A DNA stretch of 64,000 nt, from the NCBI GenBank assembly GCA_963772225.1, contig CAVYWD010000005.1, forward strand, positions 124,001 to 188,000, written 5' to 3'. This stretch comes from CAVYWD01 sp963772225. Its GTDB lineage: Bacteria > Myxococcota > Myxococcia > Myxococcales > UBA5297. The notes under the pieces are model-generated. The model saw only the letters and a program-made list of their open reading frames with translations, was not told where the DNA came from and did no database searches. The number at the start of each line of letters is the position of its first letter. The first letter of the stretch is position 1. The translations under genes and the position numbers were made by a program. This document shows positions 17,911 to 26,142 of the stretch, piece by piece.

Positions 17911-18026
17911 GCCCGCGCTGTCGAAATGGAGGCTTGAGAAAGCCAAGGTTTTGGGCGACGCGCCGTCCGCGTCGGAGCTCGGGTGAAAGGACCGCGGGCG
18001 GGCTTTCGCAAGCCGGTAACGCGCCG

Positions 18027-18668
18027 TTATGCTCGCCGCGCCCATCCGCGGCGCTCTGCGACCTGAATCACATCGGCCTCCAGCGCCTGGAAGGCTTCGA
18101 GGCGGCGCAGGGGGGCGAAGTCCGTGAGAAGCTCCGCGACCCGGAGCTTCGCCTCCCGCACTCGAAAGCGCTCGCGGCGCCGACCGGACAGCTCGGTCGC
18201 GAGCACCAGTCGCCGTTCGAGCTCGGTCTTTGGATCCGGCAGCGACTCGAGGTCGCGCGAAGCGGGGAGGTCGAGTGCAACCTGGCCAGAAGGATTCCCT
18301 GCGGCTTGGCGGATTGCCGACGCGTCGTGGAGAAACCAGGCCTCCGTCATTCGCACCGGAATGGCCGGGAGCCAGGGCGGGAGCGGGAGCCCGGCATCGT
18401 CCAATCCACTTTGGATCTCGCGTAGTCGCGCCTCGCGGGCTTCCCGTTCGGCATCCCGGTGGATGAAGAGCAGATCACACGGCCATAGATCAATTGCCGA
18501 GCGGGCGCGGGCCGCGAGATTCGAGCGCGTCTTTCCCAGGCGCGTGTGATCGGCAAACTGGGGCACAAAGACTGGGCGAGTATGGGTTCTCAACAGCCAA
18601 GACAAGACAGGAAGCAGCATCACGTCCGCGGGGCCGTCTGCGAGCAGCGTGAATCCGAGCTCACTCAT
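18027..18668 (-). CDS. TOPRIM/DUF4276-like partner of ABC ATPase
   Basis: A 213-residue protein starting MSELGFTLLADGPADVMLLP, where an acidic loop after a beta strand resembles the first TOPRIM motif (D replaces the usual E). CDLLFIHRDAE supplies a second strand with acidic residues, and IPVRMTEAWFLHDASAIRQA is a conserved block of DUF4276-type proteins. The start overlaps the stop of the upstream ATPase gene by four bases (ATGA). ATPase plus TOPRIM-like nuclease pairs occur in OLD, Gabija, PARIS and AbiL-type phage defence; a nuclease or effector role is inferred from that, and the substitution of the first acidic residue is a caution. Confidence 0.7.
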   Translation of the reverse strand: MSELGFTLLADGPADVMLLPVLSWLLRTHTRPVFVPQFADHTRLGKTRSNLAARARSAIDLWPCDLLFIHRDAEREAREARLREIQSGLDDAGLPLPPWLPAIPVRMTEAWFLHDASAIRQAAGNPSGQVALDLPASRDLESLPDPKTELERRLVLATELSGRRRERFRVREAKLRVAELLTDFAPLRRLEAFQALEADVIQVAERRGWARRA

Positions 18669-20161
18669 GAACGGTCGGCGCCGAATTGAAAGGAAGGAGC
18701 ATCTGAAGATTTGGGCGGCGTGACACCGGCAAGCTCGCCTCGTTTCCGCGCTCCTGCACGCCGTACTCGGGTTCGCCGGACTCCCCTTGCTTGAGTGGGT
18801 TCGAGATAGCTTGCGAGCTCCCCTTTGGCGAGCGGCCGTCTGTCCCGACGCAGGCGCGCTCTCCACGTGCCGGCCAGCCATCGAAAAGAGGCGGCGGTTG
18901 CCCTCCGACCGGGTTCACCGGTGGGTTCTATGGACGCACACACGAGCGAATCGTCCGGGACCCGTCCAACGACCGCCGGCGAATGGGTGTTGACGATGAC
19001 CTGCCGGAGCGGGTTGTCGTGCCCCACGGGAGCCTTGGGGTCGACTGCCAAGTCCTGCAGGAGCGCAAGCATGGATGGAATGCGCTCTGGGTGGATTCCG
19101 TTCTCCGGCTCCTCGAGGCACAAGGTTCCCTGGGCCTTGGGGTCGCTTTCCAGGACCGCGAGCGCGAGGAATCGGAGTGTCCCGTCGGACAGAGAACGAG
19201 CATCGTGCTCCGTCCCATCCAAATCCGTGACGATGACCGAGAGGAGCTCTCTCCGCTCGTCGGCGTCGACACGCACCGAGCGAATGTCCGGCACGAGCTC
19301 CGCGAGCCGATTGGCGATGGTTGAATACACGCGAGAGGTTTCAACCGGGTTGGATGCTCGCGGGTATGCGCGCGCAAGCCGCGCGAGCGCGGCGGGGAGA
19401 TGGCCGCCGTTGGTCCCGAGTCGGGTGGGCGCGCTGAAGGGATCCGGGGCGCGCAATGCGGAAGGCTCTAATTGGAGCAGGCGCCAAGAGGCCATCTCAC
19501 GCCGAACGAGAAGTGCCGTCGGCGCCTCCGCCGCGTTCGCTGCCTGAAGAATTGTGCGAGGGAGGTTTTGAGTTGGATAGGTGCGCGCTCGGCCGGCCTT
19601 GCCCATATCACCGTGCAACTTGACGAGCGGTGGATCCGAGCCCATCTCCGTGGAGATGAAAGCGCTTCTGCGGCGGCCTGTCGCGACCGAAGCGCGCCAA
19701 GCAGCGCTGTGCGGAAAGGCGAGCCTCGCCCCGGCGTCCTGAATATGGGCGAGTTCCTCTCGGCGGATTTCCAGGCCCTGAGGTGCGCCGCCACCGCCGC
19801 TTCGACGTCCAAGGGCGAGGAAGTACTTGACGAACGTGATCGTGGCTTTCGCAGGCTGCCCGAGGTCATCTGAGCCGTGAGGCGGAATCAGCATTTCCGC
19901 CTCGAAGGACATCTCGTCCGCATACTCGCTTCCAACGTGCCGGAAGAGGGCACGCACGTCGCCCGAATTGCGAGAGTCGGATTGGACCGCCAGGGCGGCA
20001 TCCAGGAGGGGACGGTCTGCGAGCGCCGCCAGGAATGTGATGGCGTCGAAGAGGTTGGACTTTCCAACAGCGTTGGCCCCCGCGATGCACGTGAAGGGAC
20101 CCAACGGGACATCGACGTCCATGAGGTTCTTGAACCCCTTCACTCGAAGCCTGGTGAGCAT
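18665..20161 (-). CDS. AAA_21/OLD-like ABC-type ATPase
   Basis: A 498-residue SMC/ABC-like ATPase. The ATG at 20161 has AGGAGGAG seven bases upstream. Visible motifs are MLTRLRVKGFKNLMDVDVPL, Walker A GANAVGKSNLF (about residues 31-41), signature LSDGTLRFLAL, Walker B TLCLEEPENGIHPER and the H-loop NTHSPAVV. This is the OLD/RecF-like family of stand-alone defence and repair ATPases. No TOPRIM domain is fused; it is supplied by the overlapping downstream gene. The two genes form a tight operon with no other member, between unrelated convergent and divergent neighbours, as an inserted defence cassette would. Confidence 0.85.
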   Translation of the reverse strand: MLTRLRVKGFKNLMDVDVPLGPFTCIAGANAVGKSNLFDAITFLAALADRPLLDAALAVQSDSRNSGDVRALFRHVGSEYADEMSFEAEMLIPPHGSDDLGQPAKATITFVKYFLALGRRSGGGGAPQGLEIRREELAHIQDAGARLAFPHSAAWRASVATGRRRSAFISTEMGSDPPLVKLHGDMGKAGRARTYPTQNLPRTILQAANAAEAPTALLVRREMASWRLLQLEPSALRAPDPFSAPTRLGTNGGHLPAALARLARAYPRASNPVETSRVYSTIANRLAELVPDIRSVRVDADERRELLSVIVTDLDGTEHDARSLSDGTLRFLALAVLESDPKAQGTLCLEEPENGIHPERIPSMLALLQDLAVDPKAPVGHDNPLRQVIVNTHSPAVVGRVPDDSLVCASIEPTGEPGRRATAASFRWLAGTWRARLRRDRRPLAKGELASYLEPTQARGVRRTRVRRAGARKRGELAGVTPPKSSDAPSFQFGADRS

Positions 20162-20378
20162 CCGGACTCCTCCTGCCACGTGCGAGCATCGATAGTACCA
20201 ACCCTTTTGGCATGGAGGTCACGGTTCTGGGCGGGCACGCCGCTCTACAAGGTGGCCCTTGCCCCTATCGAGAGGCGGCACGGGAGCTGGCCGCGCTCGG
20301 GCGCGCTTCAAGGAGGGACCGACCGGAGGGCCAAGTTCCTCGAGTGCTCGAATCACCTGCCGTGTATCGTCGACTTCT

Positions 20379-21728
20379 ATGCGAGCCAAGGCGAACCGAG
20401 CAGTGGGCGAGGCCACCCGGCGCCGGGTGCTCCTCGCGGCGCAGCCGACCGCAGGGCACACCAACGGGTTGCGCGCCATCGGAGCTCGGCTGCGCGAACA
20501 GGGCCACCCGGTGGCGTTCACCATCATCGACGCGCGGCTGCCGTTTCCCGAGGTCTGGCCCGCGTCGATCCAGGTGGGTTTTCGCCTGAGCCGGTCCATC
20601 GCCGAGGAGGGCATGGAGGTGCTGCCGCTGGCGAGCCCGCTCTCGATGCTGTGGCACGCGGCGCGGTTGCCCTTCAAGAAGGGCCAGGCCGAGATGAAGG
20701 TCGCGCTGAGCATCTTCACGGCCGGCCTCGAGCGGCAGGCCCGCCAGGTGGCGGCCCACGCTCAGCGGTGGGGCGCCGAGGTGGTGCTGGGCGACTACCT
20801 GATGCCCGCCGCGATGCTGGGCGCCGAGCTGACCCGGGTGCCCTATGTGGCGCTGTACCACTCGGGGCTGCCGTTTCCCGTCGAGGGCGCACCGCCGTTC
20901 GGCAGCGGGTTGCCCGCCTCGGCGCGCGGCACGGCTGCCTGGCTCGAGGCCGAGCGCGGTCTGGCCGACCTCTCCAGCATGTTCGACGAGCGCATCGCCT
21001 CCGCTGCGCGGGCCCTCGGCATGCCGGGGTACCGCACGGGGCTGTTCACGGGACTCGTCTCGAGGGACTTGAACCTGCTCGCGACGGTGCCGGCGCTGGA
21101 GCCAGGGCTCGCCGCGCCGAGCGGCCCGATGAGGATGGTCGGTCCGTGCCTTCCCCGCTCGACCGCTGCGTCGGCCGCCGGGCACCCCGCGCTCGACGTG
21201 CTGCCCGAGGATGGCCTGCGGGTGTACGTCTCGCTGGGCACGGTCTTCAACGGCAAGCCGTCGGTCTTCGCGCGGGTCCTCGAGGGGCTCGAGGCGCTCG
21301 GGGCGCACGTCGTCGTCAGCGCCGGCTCGAGCTACGGGCGGCTGAAGGCCCGCCCCCGCGGGCCGCGGACGCACCTGTTCGCCCAGGTGCCGCAGGTCGC
21401 GCTCTTGCCTCAGGTCGACGTCGTCGTCACCCACGGAGGCAACAACACGGTGCAGGAGTGTCTCGCGGCCGGGCGCCCGATGGTGGTGCTCCCGTTTGGC
21501 GGCGACCAGGTCGCCAACGCGGCGCGCGTGGAGCGGCTCGGCGTCGGCGAGGGCCTCGACGTGGAAGGAATGACGCCCGCGCGGCTTCGCGAGGCCGTGG
21601 AGCGAGTGCGCCTGGCGGCGGGGCGGGCCGCGGCCCTCGCCAAGGCGCTCGAAGGGCTCGATGGCGCTGGAGCCGCTGCGGCGGCGGTGCTCGCTCTGGT
21701 GGAGGTTTGCGGCCGACGCGACTCCTGA
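20379..21728 (+). CDS. GT1/UGT-like glycosyltransferase
   Basis: A 449-residue GT-B enzyme of the MGT/UGT type. The N domain begins RRVLLAAQPTAGHTNGLRAIG, and the C domain shows DGLRVYVSLGTVFNG, FAQVPQVALLPQVDVVVTHGGNNTVQE and GRPMVVLPFGGDQVANAARV, the donor-binding signature of family 1 transferases acting on small molecules or lipids. The ATG at 20379 puts the start a few residues before the first strand; more upstream starts add Arg/Ser-rich sequence without homology. It is transcribed away from the ATPase gene. The acceptor is unknown. Confidence 0.87.
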   Translation: MRAKANRAVGEATRRRVLLAAQPTAGHTNGLRAIGARLREQGHPVAFTIIDARLPFPEVWPASIQVGFRLSRSIAEEGMEVLPLASPLSMLWHAARLPFKKGQAEMKVALSIFTAGLERQARQVAAHAQRWGAEVVLGDYLMPAAMLGAELTRVPYVALYHSGLPFPVEGAPPFGSGLPASARGTAAWLEAERGLADLSSMFDERIASAARALGMPGYRTGLFTGLVSRDLNLLATVPALEPGLAAPSGPMRMVGPCLPRSTAASAAGHPALDVLPEDGLRVYVSLGTVFNGKPSVFARVLEGLEALGAHVVVSAGSSYGRLKARPRGPRTHLFAQVPQVALLPQVDVVVTHGGNNTVQECLAAGRPMVVLPFGGDQVANAARVERLGVGEGLDVEGMTPARLREAVERVRLAAGRAAALAKALEGLDGAGAAAAAVLALVEVCGRRDS

Positions 21729-22070
21729 GCGGCGGCTTCGCTTTGGAAGAGGAGCCGGGAGGCGGGCTTCACGAAAGGTGCTTTGGAGGCGGGGCCTCAT
21801 CCCGAGCTTGGTCCGTCGGGAACCGCAGCGCGTCGAGAGGCGGCGGGGCGCCGAGCCCCGGGTGAGGATCGAGGCCTCTCGCGGGAGCCGCCGCGGGGTC
21901 GCCCCGAGGAGGCGTCGCGGCGGTGACCGGCTCTCGATATTCCTCGCTCCCGCTCGGAGGAGTCGCAGCTTTCGAGCGATCGACCTCTATATCGTCATGA
22001 AAGGATAGGCCGGTTCCTGCTCGCCTTTGCGGCGTGAGGAGGCCGGCAAGCACCCCGAGGGGGACCCGAA
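21729..22070. other. about 340 bases without a supported gene
   Basis: Spacer between the glycosyltransferase and the DUF4091 gene. A Pro-rich frame on the minus strand (21769-22083) has no motif, and nothing else supports it. GAGGGGG just before 22071 may be the ribosome site of the next gene. Confidence 0.45.
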
Positions 22071-23844
22071 TTGTCGACCGCACGCCGAGTCGCTTTTCTC
22101 CTCATCGCATTTGCGGCGATTTCCACGGCCGTCCCCGCGAGCTCACAGGGGGCGGCGATCTGGACCGCCCTGGCGAGCGAGAAGATTCGCGCCGACGCCC
22201 CGGCGCGCGCGCAGTCCGGCGCTTCGATTCAGGCCGCCCAGAACGAATTCGAGGCCTTTCAGGTCATCGTGACAGGGCCGGCCAGCGACGTTTCGGCCCA
22301 GATCTCGGATTTCGAGGGGCCCGGCGTCATCAAGAGCACCTGGCTCTTTCGCGAGGATTTCATCGACGTCGTTTCTCCTTCGGCCGCGGACGGCGCGACC
22401 GGACTCATCCCGGATGCGCTCGTGCCCGACGTCGACGACGTCGTCGGCGAGAAGCGCAATGCCTTTCCTTTCGACGTACCGGAAGGCCAAAGCCGGGGCA
22501 TTTGGGTGGAGCTGCACGTTCCTCCGGAGGCAGCGCCCGGCAGCTACCACGCGACGGTGACGGTCCAGGCGGACCACGCCACCACGGCGGTTCCGGTGAC
22601 GCTCAAAGTTTGGAACTTCTCCCTGCCCTCGACCGCCGCGCTCAAGACGGCCTTCGCGATGAGCTACGGCGGGGTGGCGACGCAGCACGGCGTCTCGGGC
22701 GAAGAGCTCACCCGGCTTCGGCAACGCTACGCTCAACTCGCGCTCGACCACCGAATCAGCCTATGGGACCTCTGGGACGACGGGGTGAATGAGGATTGGC
22801 CGCACTTCGACGGCGCGTACGGGCCGTTCCTCGACGGCACGGCCCCGACTCGGCTCCAAGGGGCGAAGCTGACCTCGCTCCGGTCCGGGGCGAGCTTCAC
22901 GAGCCCGTCAGCGCTGGCGGACTGGGCCGCGCATTTCAAAGAGCGCGGCTGGTTCGAGAGATTGCTTCAGCTCACCTGCGACGAGCCGCCTTTGACCTGC
23001 AACTGGCCAGAAATTCCGCTCCGCGCGACGACCGTGAAACAGGCCGACCCCCAACTCCGCACGTTCGTGACCACGGACATCGAATACGCCAAGGCCCATG
23101 ATTCTCGAGAGCTCCATCGACGTCATTGTGACCATCATCAACTTCATGGAAGACCGGTTCGGACCGAACGGCAAGGGCGCCGGGGAGAGGGTCCCGATGT
23201 ACGCGGGGTTCCTCTCCTCCTCGCCGCTCAAGGCGCTGTGGCTCTACCAATCGTGCAGCAGCTTCGGGTGCGGAGCCGATGAGAGCTCGACGGGCTGGCC
23301 GAGCTACGTCATCGATTCGAGCGCGGTGCGCTCGCGGGCGATGGCTTGGTTCTCGTACCGCTACGCCGCGCGCGGCGAATTCTATTATGAGACCACTCAA
23401 GCCTATTACAACGGCGACCCGTGGGTAGACCAGCGCGCGTACGGCGGCACGGGTGACGGCACGCTCTTCTACCCGGGGACGGTGGCCAGAATCGGTGGTC
23501 GGACCGACATTCCATTGGCGTCCATCCGACTCAAGATGATCCGCGAATCGTACGAGGATTACGAATACCTCAAGATGCTCTCCGACCTGGGCGGCGCGCG
23601 CGAGGCGGCGCCCATCGCGCTAGCGCTCTTTCCGCACCCCTGGGAGGCCGAGCAATCGCCCGAGGCGCTCATGTCGGCCCGCGAGGCCCTTGCCGAGAAG
23701 ATCCTGTTGCGCCAATCGGAGCGGGCGGGCGGGTGCGCCTGCCTCATGGGGGACAAAGTCCCCTATGCGCTGGGGGTCCTCCTGGGCCTCCTCGCCCTGC
23801 GCCTGCGCCGATTCGCTCTGGGGCCGCGGCGAGGTTCGAGCTGA
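22071..23844 (+). CDS. secreted DUF4091 glycosidase-like protein with MYXO-CTERM-like tail (frameshifted)
   Basis: About 590 residues in two frames, length 3n+1. A TTG start gives a signal peptide (VAFLLIAFAAISTAVPASS). The first part contains an N-terminal beta-sandwich (NEFEAFQVIVTGPASDVSAQ) and the start of a TIM-barrel-like domain. Near 23098 one extra base separates TTDIEYAKAHD from LESSIDVIVTIINFMEDRFG. The end has the DUF4091 motif SIRLKMIRESYEDYEYLKML. The C terminus, GGCACLMG followed by a hydrophobic helix and RRFALGPRR, resembles the MYXO-CTERM cell-surface sorting signal, the best lineage marker in this window. The family is probably carbohydrate-active, but the substrate is unknown. 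Confidence 0.78.
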
Positions 23845-23965
23845 GCGGGCCTTCCGACGACCCTCGAGTCGCCGTCCAGGCGAGCCCGCCGGCGTCCTTC
23901 GAGGCCGTCGGGAGCATCGCCGTCAGAGCATCGCCCCACGTCCGGCGCGATTCTCTGGTAAGGGA

Positions 23966-24002
23966 AGGGCGATTTTTCGCACCTTTCGAGCCGCCATGAG
24001 CC
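23966..24002. repeat. 36-base repeat, copy 2 (ABC-F leader)
   Basis: Matches 15615-15650, from AGGGCGATTTTTCGCACC to the ATGAGCC that opens the ABC-F gene. The ATG in this copy is the real start codon. Confidence 0.7.
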
Positions 24003-25942
24003 TCGTCACCGCCAGCCGCCTCTGCCTCGCCTACGGGAAGAAGACCCTGCTCGACGAGGCGAGCTTCGCCATCAACGCCCACGACCGGATAGGCCTGGTC
24101 GGCGCCAACGGCACCGGCAAGTCCACGCTGCTCAAGATCCTCGCCGGGGCCGCCAAGCCGGACAGCGGCGAGACCACCACCCTGCGCGGCGCCCGCGCGG
24201 GGTACCTGCCGCAGGACATCCTCGAGCTGCCGCCCGGGAGCCTGGTGGAGACGGTGCTCGCCGCGGTGCCCGACCGGGCCCGCCTCGAGGCGCGCGTCGC
24301 CGATGTCGAGCGAGCGCTCGCCGCCGCCCAGGACGACGAGGAGCGCATCGACCTCGCCGAGGAGATCGCCCTGGCGCACGAGGAGCTCGCCTCCTTCGAG
24401 GAGCGCTACGGCCGCCACCAGGCCGAGCGCATCCTCGACGGGCTGGGCTTCAAGCGAAAAGACTTCGACCGCCCGGTCCGCGAGCTCTCGGGAGGCTGGA
24501 AGATGCGCGCCGCGCTCGCCGGGCTTCTGCTCATGAGCCCGGACCTGCTCCTGCTCGACGAGCCGACGAACCACCTGGACCTGCCGTCGCTGCTCTGGTT
24601 CGAGGACTTCCTCAAGCGCTCGGGCAAGGCGCTGGTGCTGGTGAGCCACGACCGCGACTTCCTCAACCGGCAGATTGACCGGGTGCTCTCTTTCGAGGTC
24701 GAAGGCCTGCGCGGCTACAGCGGCAACTACGAAGAGTACCGACGCCTCAGGGCCATCGAGGAGGAGGAGCTCGAGGGCCGCGCGCGGCGCCAGGAGGCCC
24801 AGCGCGCCGAGGTAGAGGCGTTCATCGACCGCTTCCGCGCCAAGGCGACCAAGGCCCGCCAGGTGCAGAGCCGCATCAAGATGCTGGAGAAGCAGGAGCT
24901 GGTGCAGGTCCTCGAGACGCGCAAGACCATCCACTTCCAGTTCCCCGAGGTCGAGCGCAGCGGCCGCGAGGTGGTGCGGTACGAGGGGCTCACCAAGTCG
25001 TTCGGCGAGAAGGTCATCTACCGCGGCCTCACCGAAGCCATCCAGCGGGGCGACCGCGTGGCGGTGGTGGGGGTCAACGGCGCCGGCAAGACCACCCTGC
25101 TCAAGCTCACCGCCGGCGAGACCCCGGCGGACGCGGGGACGGCCGAGCTCGGCCACAATGTGAGACTCGCCTATTACGCCCAGCACCACACCGACCTGCT
25201 CGACCGCCAAAAGACCATCCTGGAGGAGGTCTGGTCGCTCGTCCCGGAGAAGCCGCAGACGACGGTGCGGTCCATCCTCGGCGCGTTCCTCTTCCACGGC
25301 GACGACGTCGACAAGAAGATCGGCGTGCTGTCCGGCGGCGAGCGCGCCCGTGTGGCGCTCGCCCGCCTGCTCGTCCTGCCGTCGAACTTCCTGGTCATGG
25401 ACGAGCCGACGAACCACCTGGACCTCGACTCCACCGAGAAGCTCGTCGCCGCCTTGAAGGGCTACCAGGGGACCTTGCTCTTCGTGTCCCACAACCGGAG
25501 CTTCGTGAACCAGCTCGCCACCCGCGTCTGGGACGTGAGAGACGGCGTCGTGGAGAGCTTCCCGGGAAACCTCGACGAGTACCTGCACCACCTGGCGCTG
25601 CTCGCGCCCGATGGAGGGGAGAGCGGCCAGGGCGCCGCCGCGCCGCGCCGAGAGACCGAGCGCGACCGCCGCCGCAGGGAGGCCGAGGAGCGGGAGGCCA
25701 AGGCCGCGCTCACCCGGCCGCTGAAGAAAGAGCTCGCCGAGGTCGAGGCCCGCATCGGCGCCCTCGAGGCACAGCAGAAGGACATCGAGCCGCAGCTCGC
25801 CGACCCCGCCGTCTACCAGGACTTCGAGCGCGCCCGACCGCTGACCGAGGCCTATCAGCGCAACAAGGCCGAGCTCGAGAGCCTCTACGATCGCTGGTCG
25901 GACCTGCAGCTCAAGCTCGAAGAGGCGCAGGGACCGGTGTAG
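23996..25942 (+). CDS. ABC-F family ATP-binding protein (Uup/YheS-like)
   Basis: A 648-residue protein with two ABC cassettes and no membrane segments. Cassette 1: GLVGANGTGKSTLL, signature RELSGGWKMR and DLLLLDEPTNHLDL. The linker contains RFRAKATKARQVQSRIKMLE, the arm/P-site tRNA interaction motif. Cassette 2: VVGVNGAGKTTLL, VLSGGERARVALARLL and FLVMDEPTNHLDL. A charged coiled coil forms the C terminus (about residues 540-648), as in Uup. ABC-F proteins act on the ribosome or on DNA branch structures. The ATG at 23996 is chosen because the first strand (SLVTASRLCLAYGKK) begins there. Confidence 0.95.
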   Translation: MSLVTASRLCLAYGKKTLLDEASFAINAHDRIGLVGANGTGKSTLLKILAGAAKPDSGETTTLRGARAGYLPQDILELPPGSLVETVLAAVPDRARLEARVADVERALAAAQDDEERIDLAEEIALAHEELASFEERYGRHQAERILDGLGFKRKDFDRPVRELSGGWKMRAALAGLLLMSPDLLLLDEPTNHLDLPSLLWFEDFLKRSGKALVLVSHDRDFLNRQIDRVLSFEVEGLRGYSGNYEEYRRLRAIEEEELEGRARRQEAQRAEVEAFIDRFRAKATKARQVQSRIKMLEKQELVQVLETRKTIHFQFPEVERSGREVVRYEGLTKSFGEKVIYRGLTEAIQRGDRVAVVGVNGAGKTTLLKLTAGETPADAGTAELGHNVRLAYYAQHHTDLLDRQKTILEEVWSLVPEKPQTTVRSILGAFLFHGDDVDKKIGVLSGGERARVALARLLVLPSNFLVMDEPTNHLDLDSTEKLVAALKGYQGTLLFVSHNRSFVNQLATRVWDVRDGVVESFPGNLDEYLHHLALLAPDGGESGQGAAAPRRETERDRRRREAEEREAKAALTRPLKKELAEVEARIGALEAQQKDIEPQLADPAVYQDFERARPLTEAYQRNKAELESLYDRWSDLQLKLEEAQGPV

Positions 25943-26142
25943 GGGCCCAAGGCCGTTCAGCGCACCAGAGCGGCCCCAAGCCCTCTCTTGGAGAGGCCAA
26001 ATTCTCCTAGAATGGCGCCCGCGCGCTTCCGGGGCGACCGGGGGTGTGACGGTTACCGGGAAAACGTGGCACGCTTGCGGTTGCTGCGAAGATCCCCTCG
26101 CGGGACTTGCCCTCCCGCCGTGCACCACCCGAGGAGAACAGC

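Noticed and set aside
21769..22083. 104-codon Pro-rich minus-strand frame
   Set aside because: No motif, no ribosome site and overlap with the DUF4091 start.
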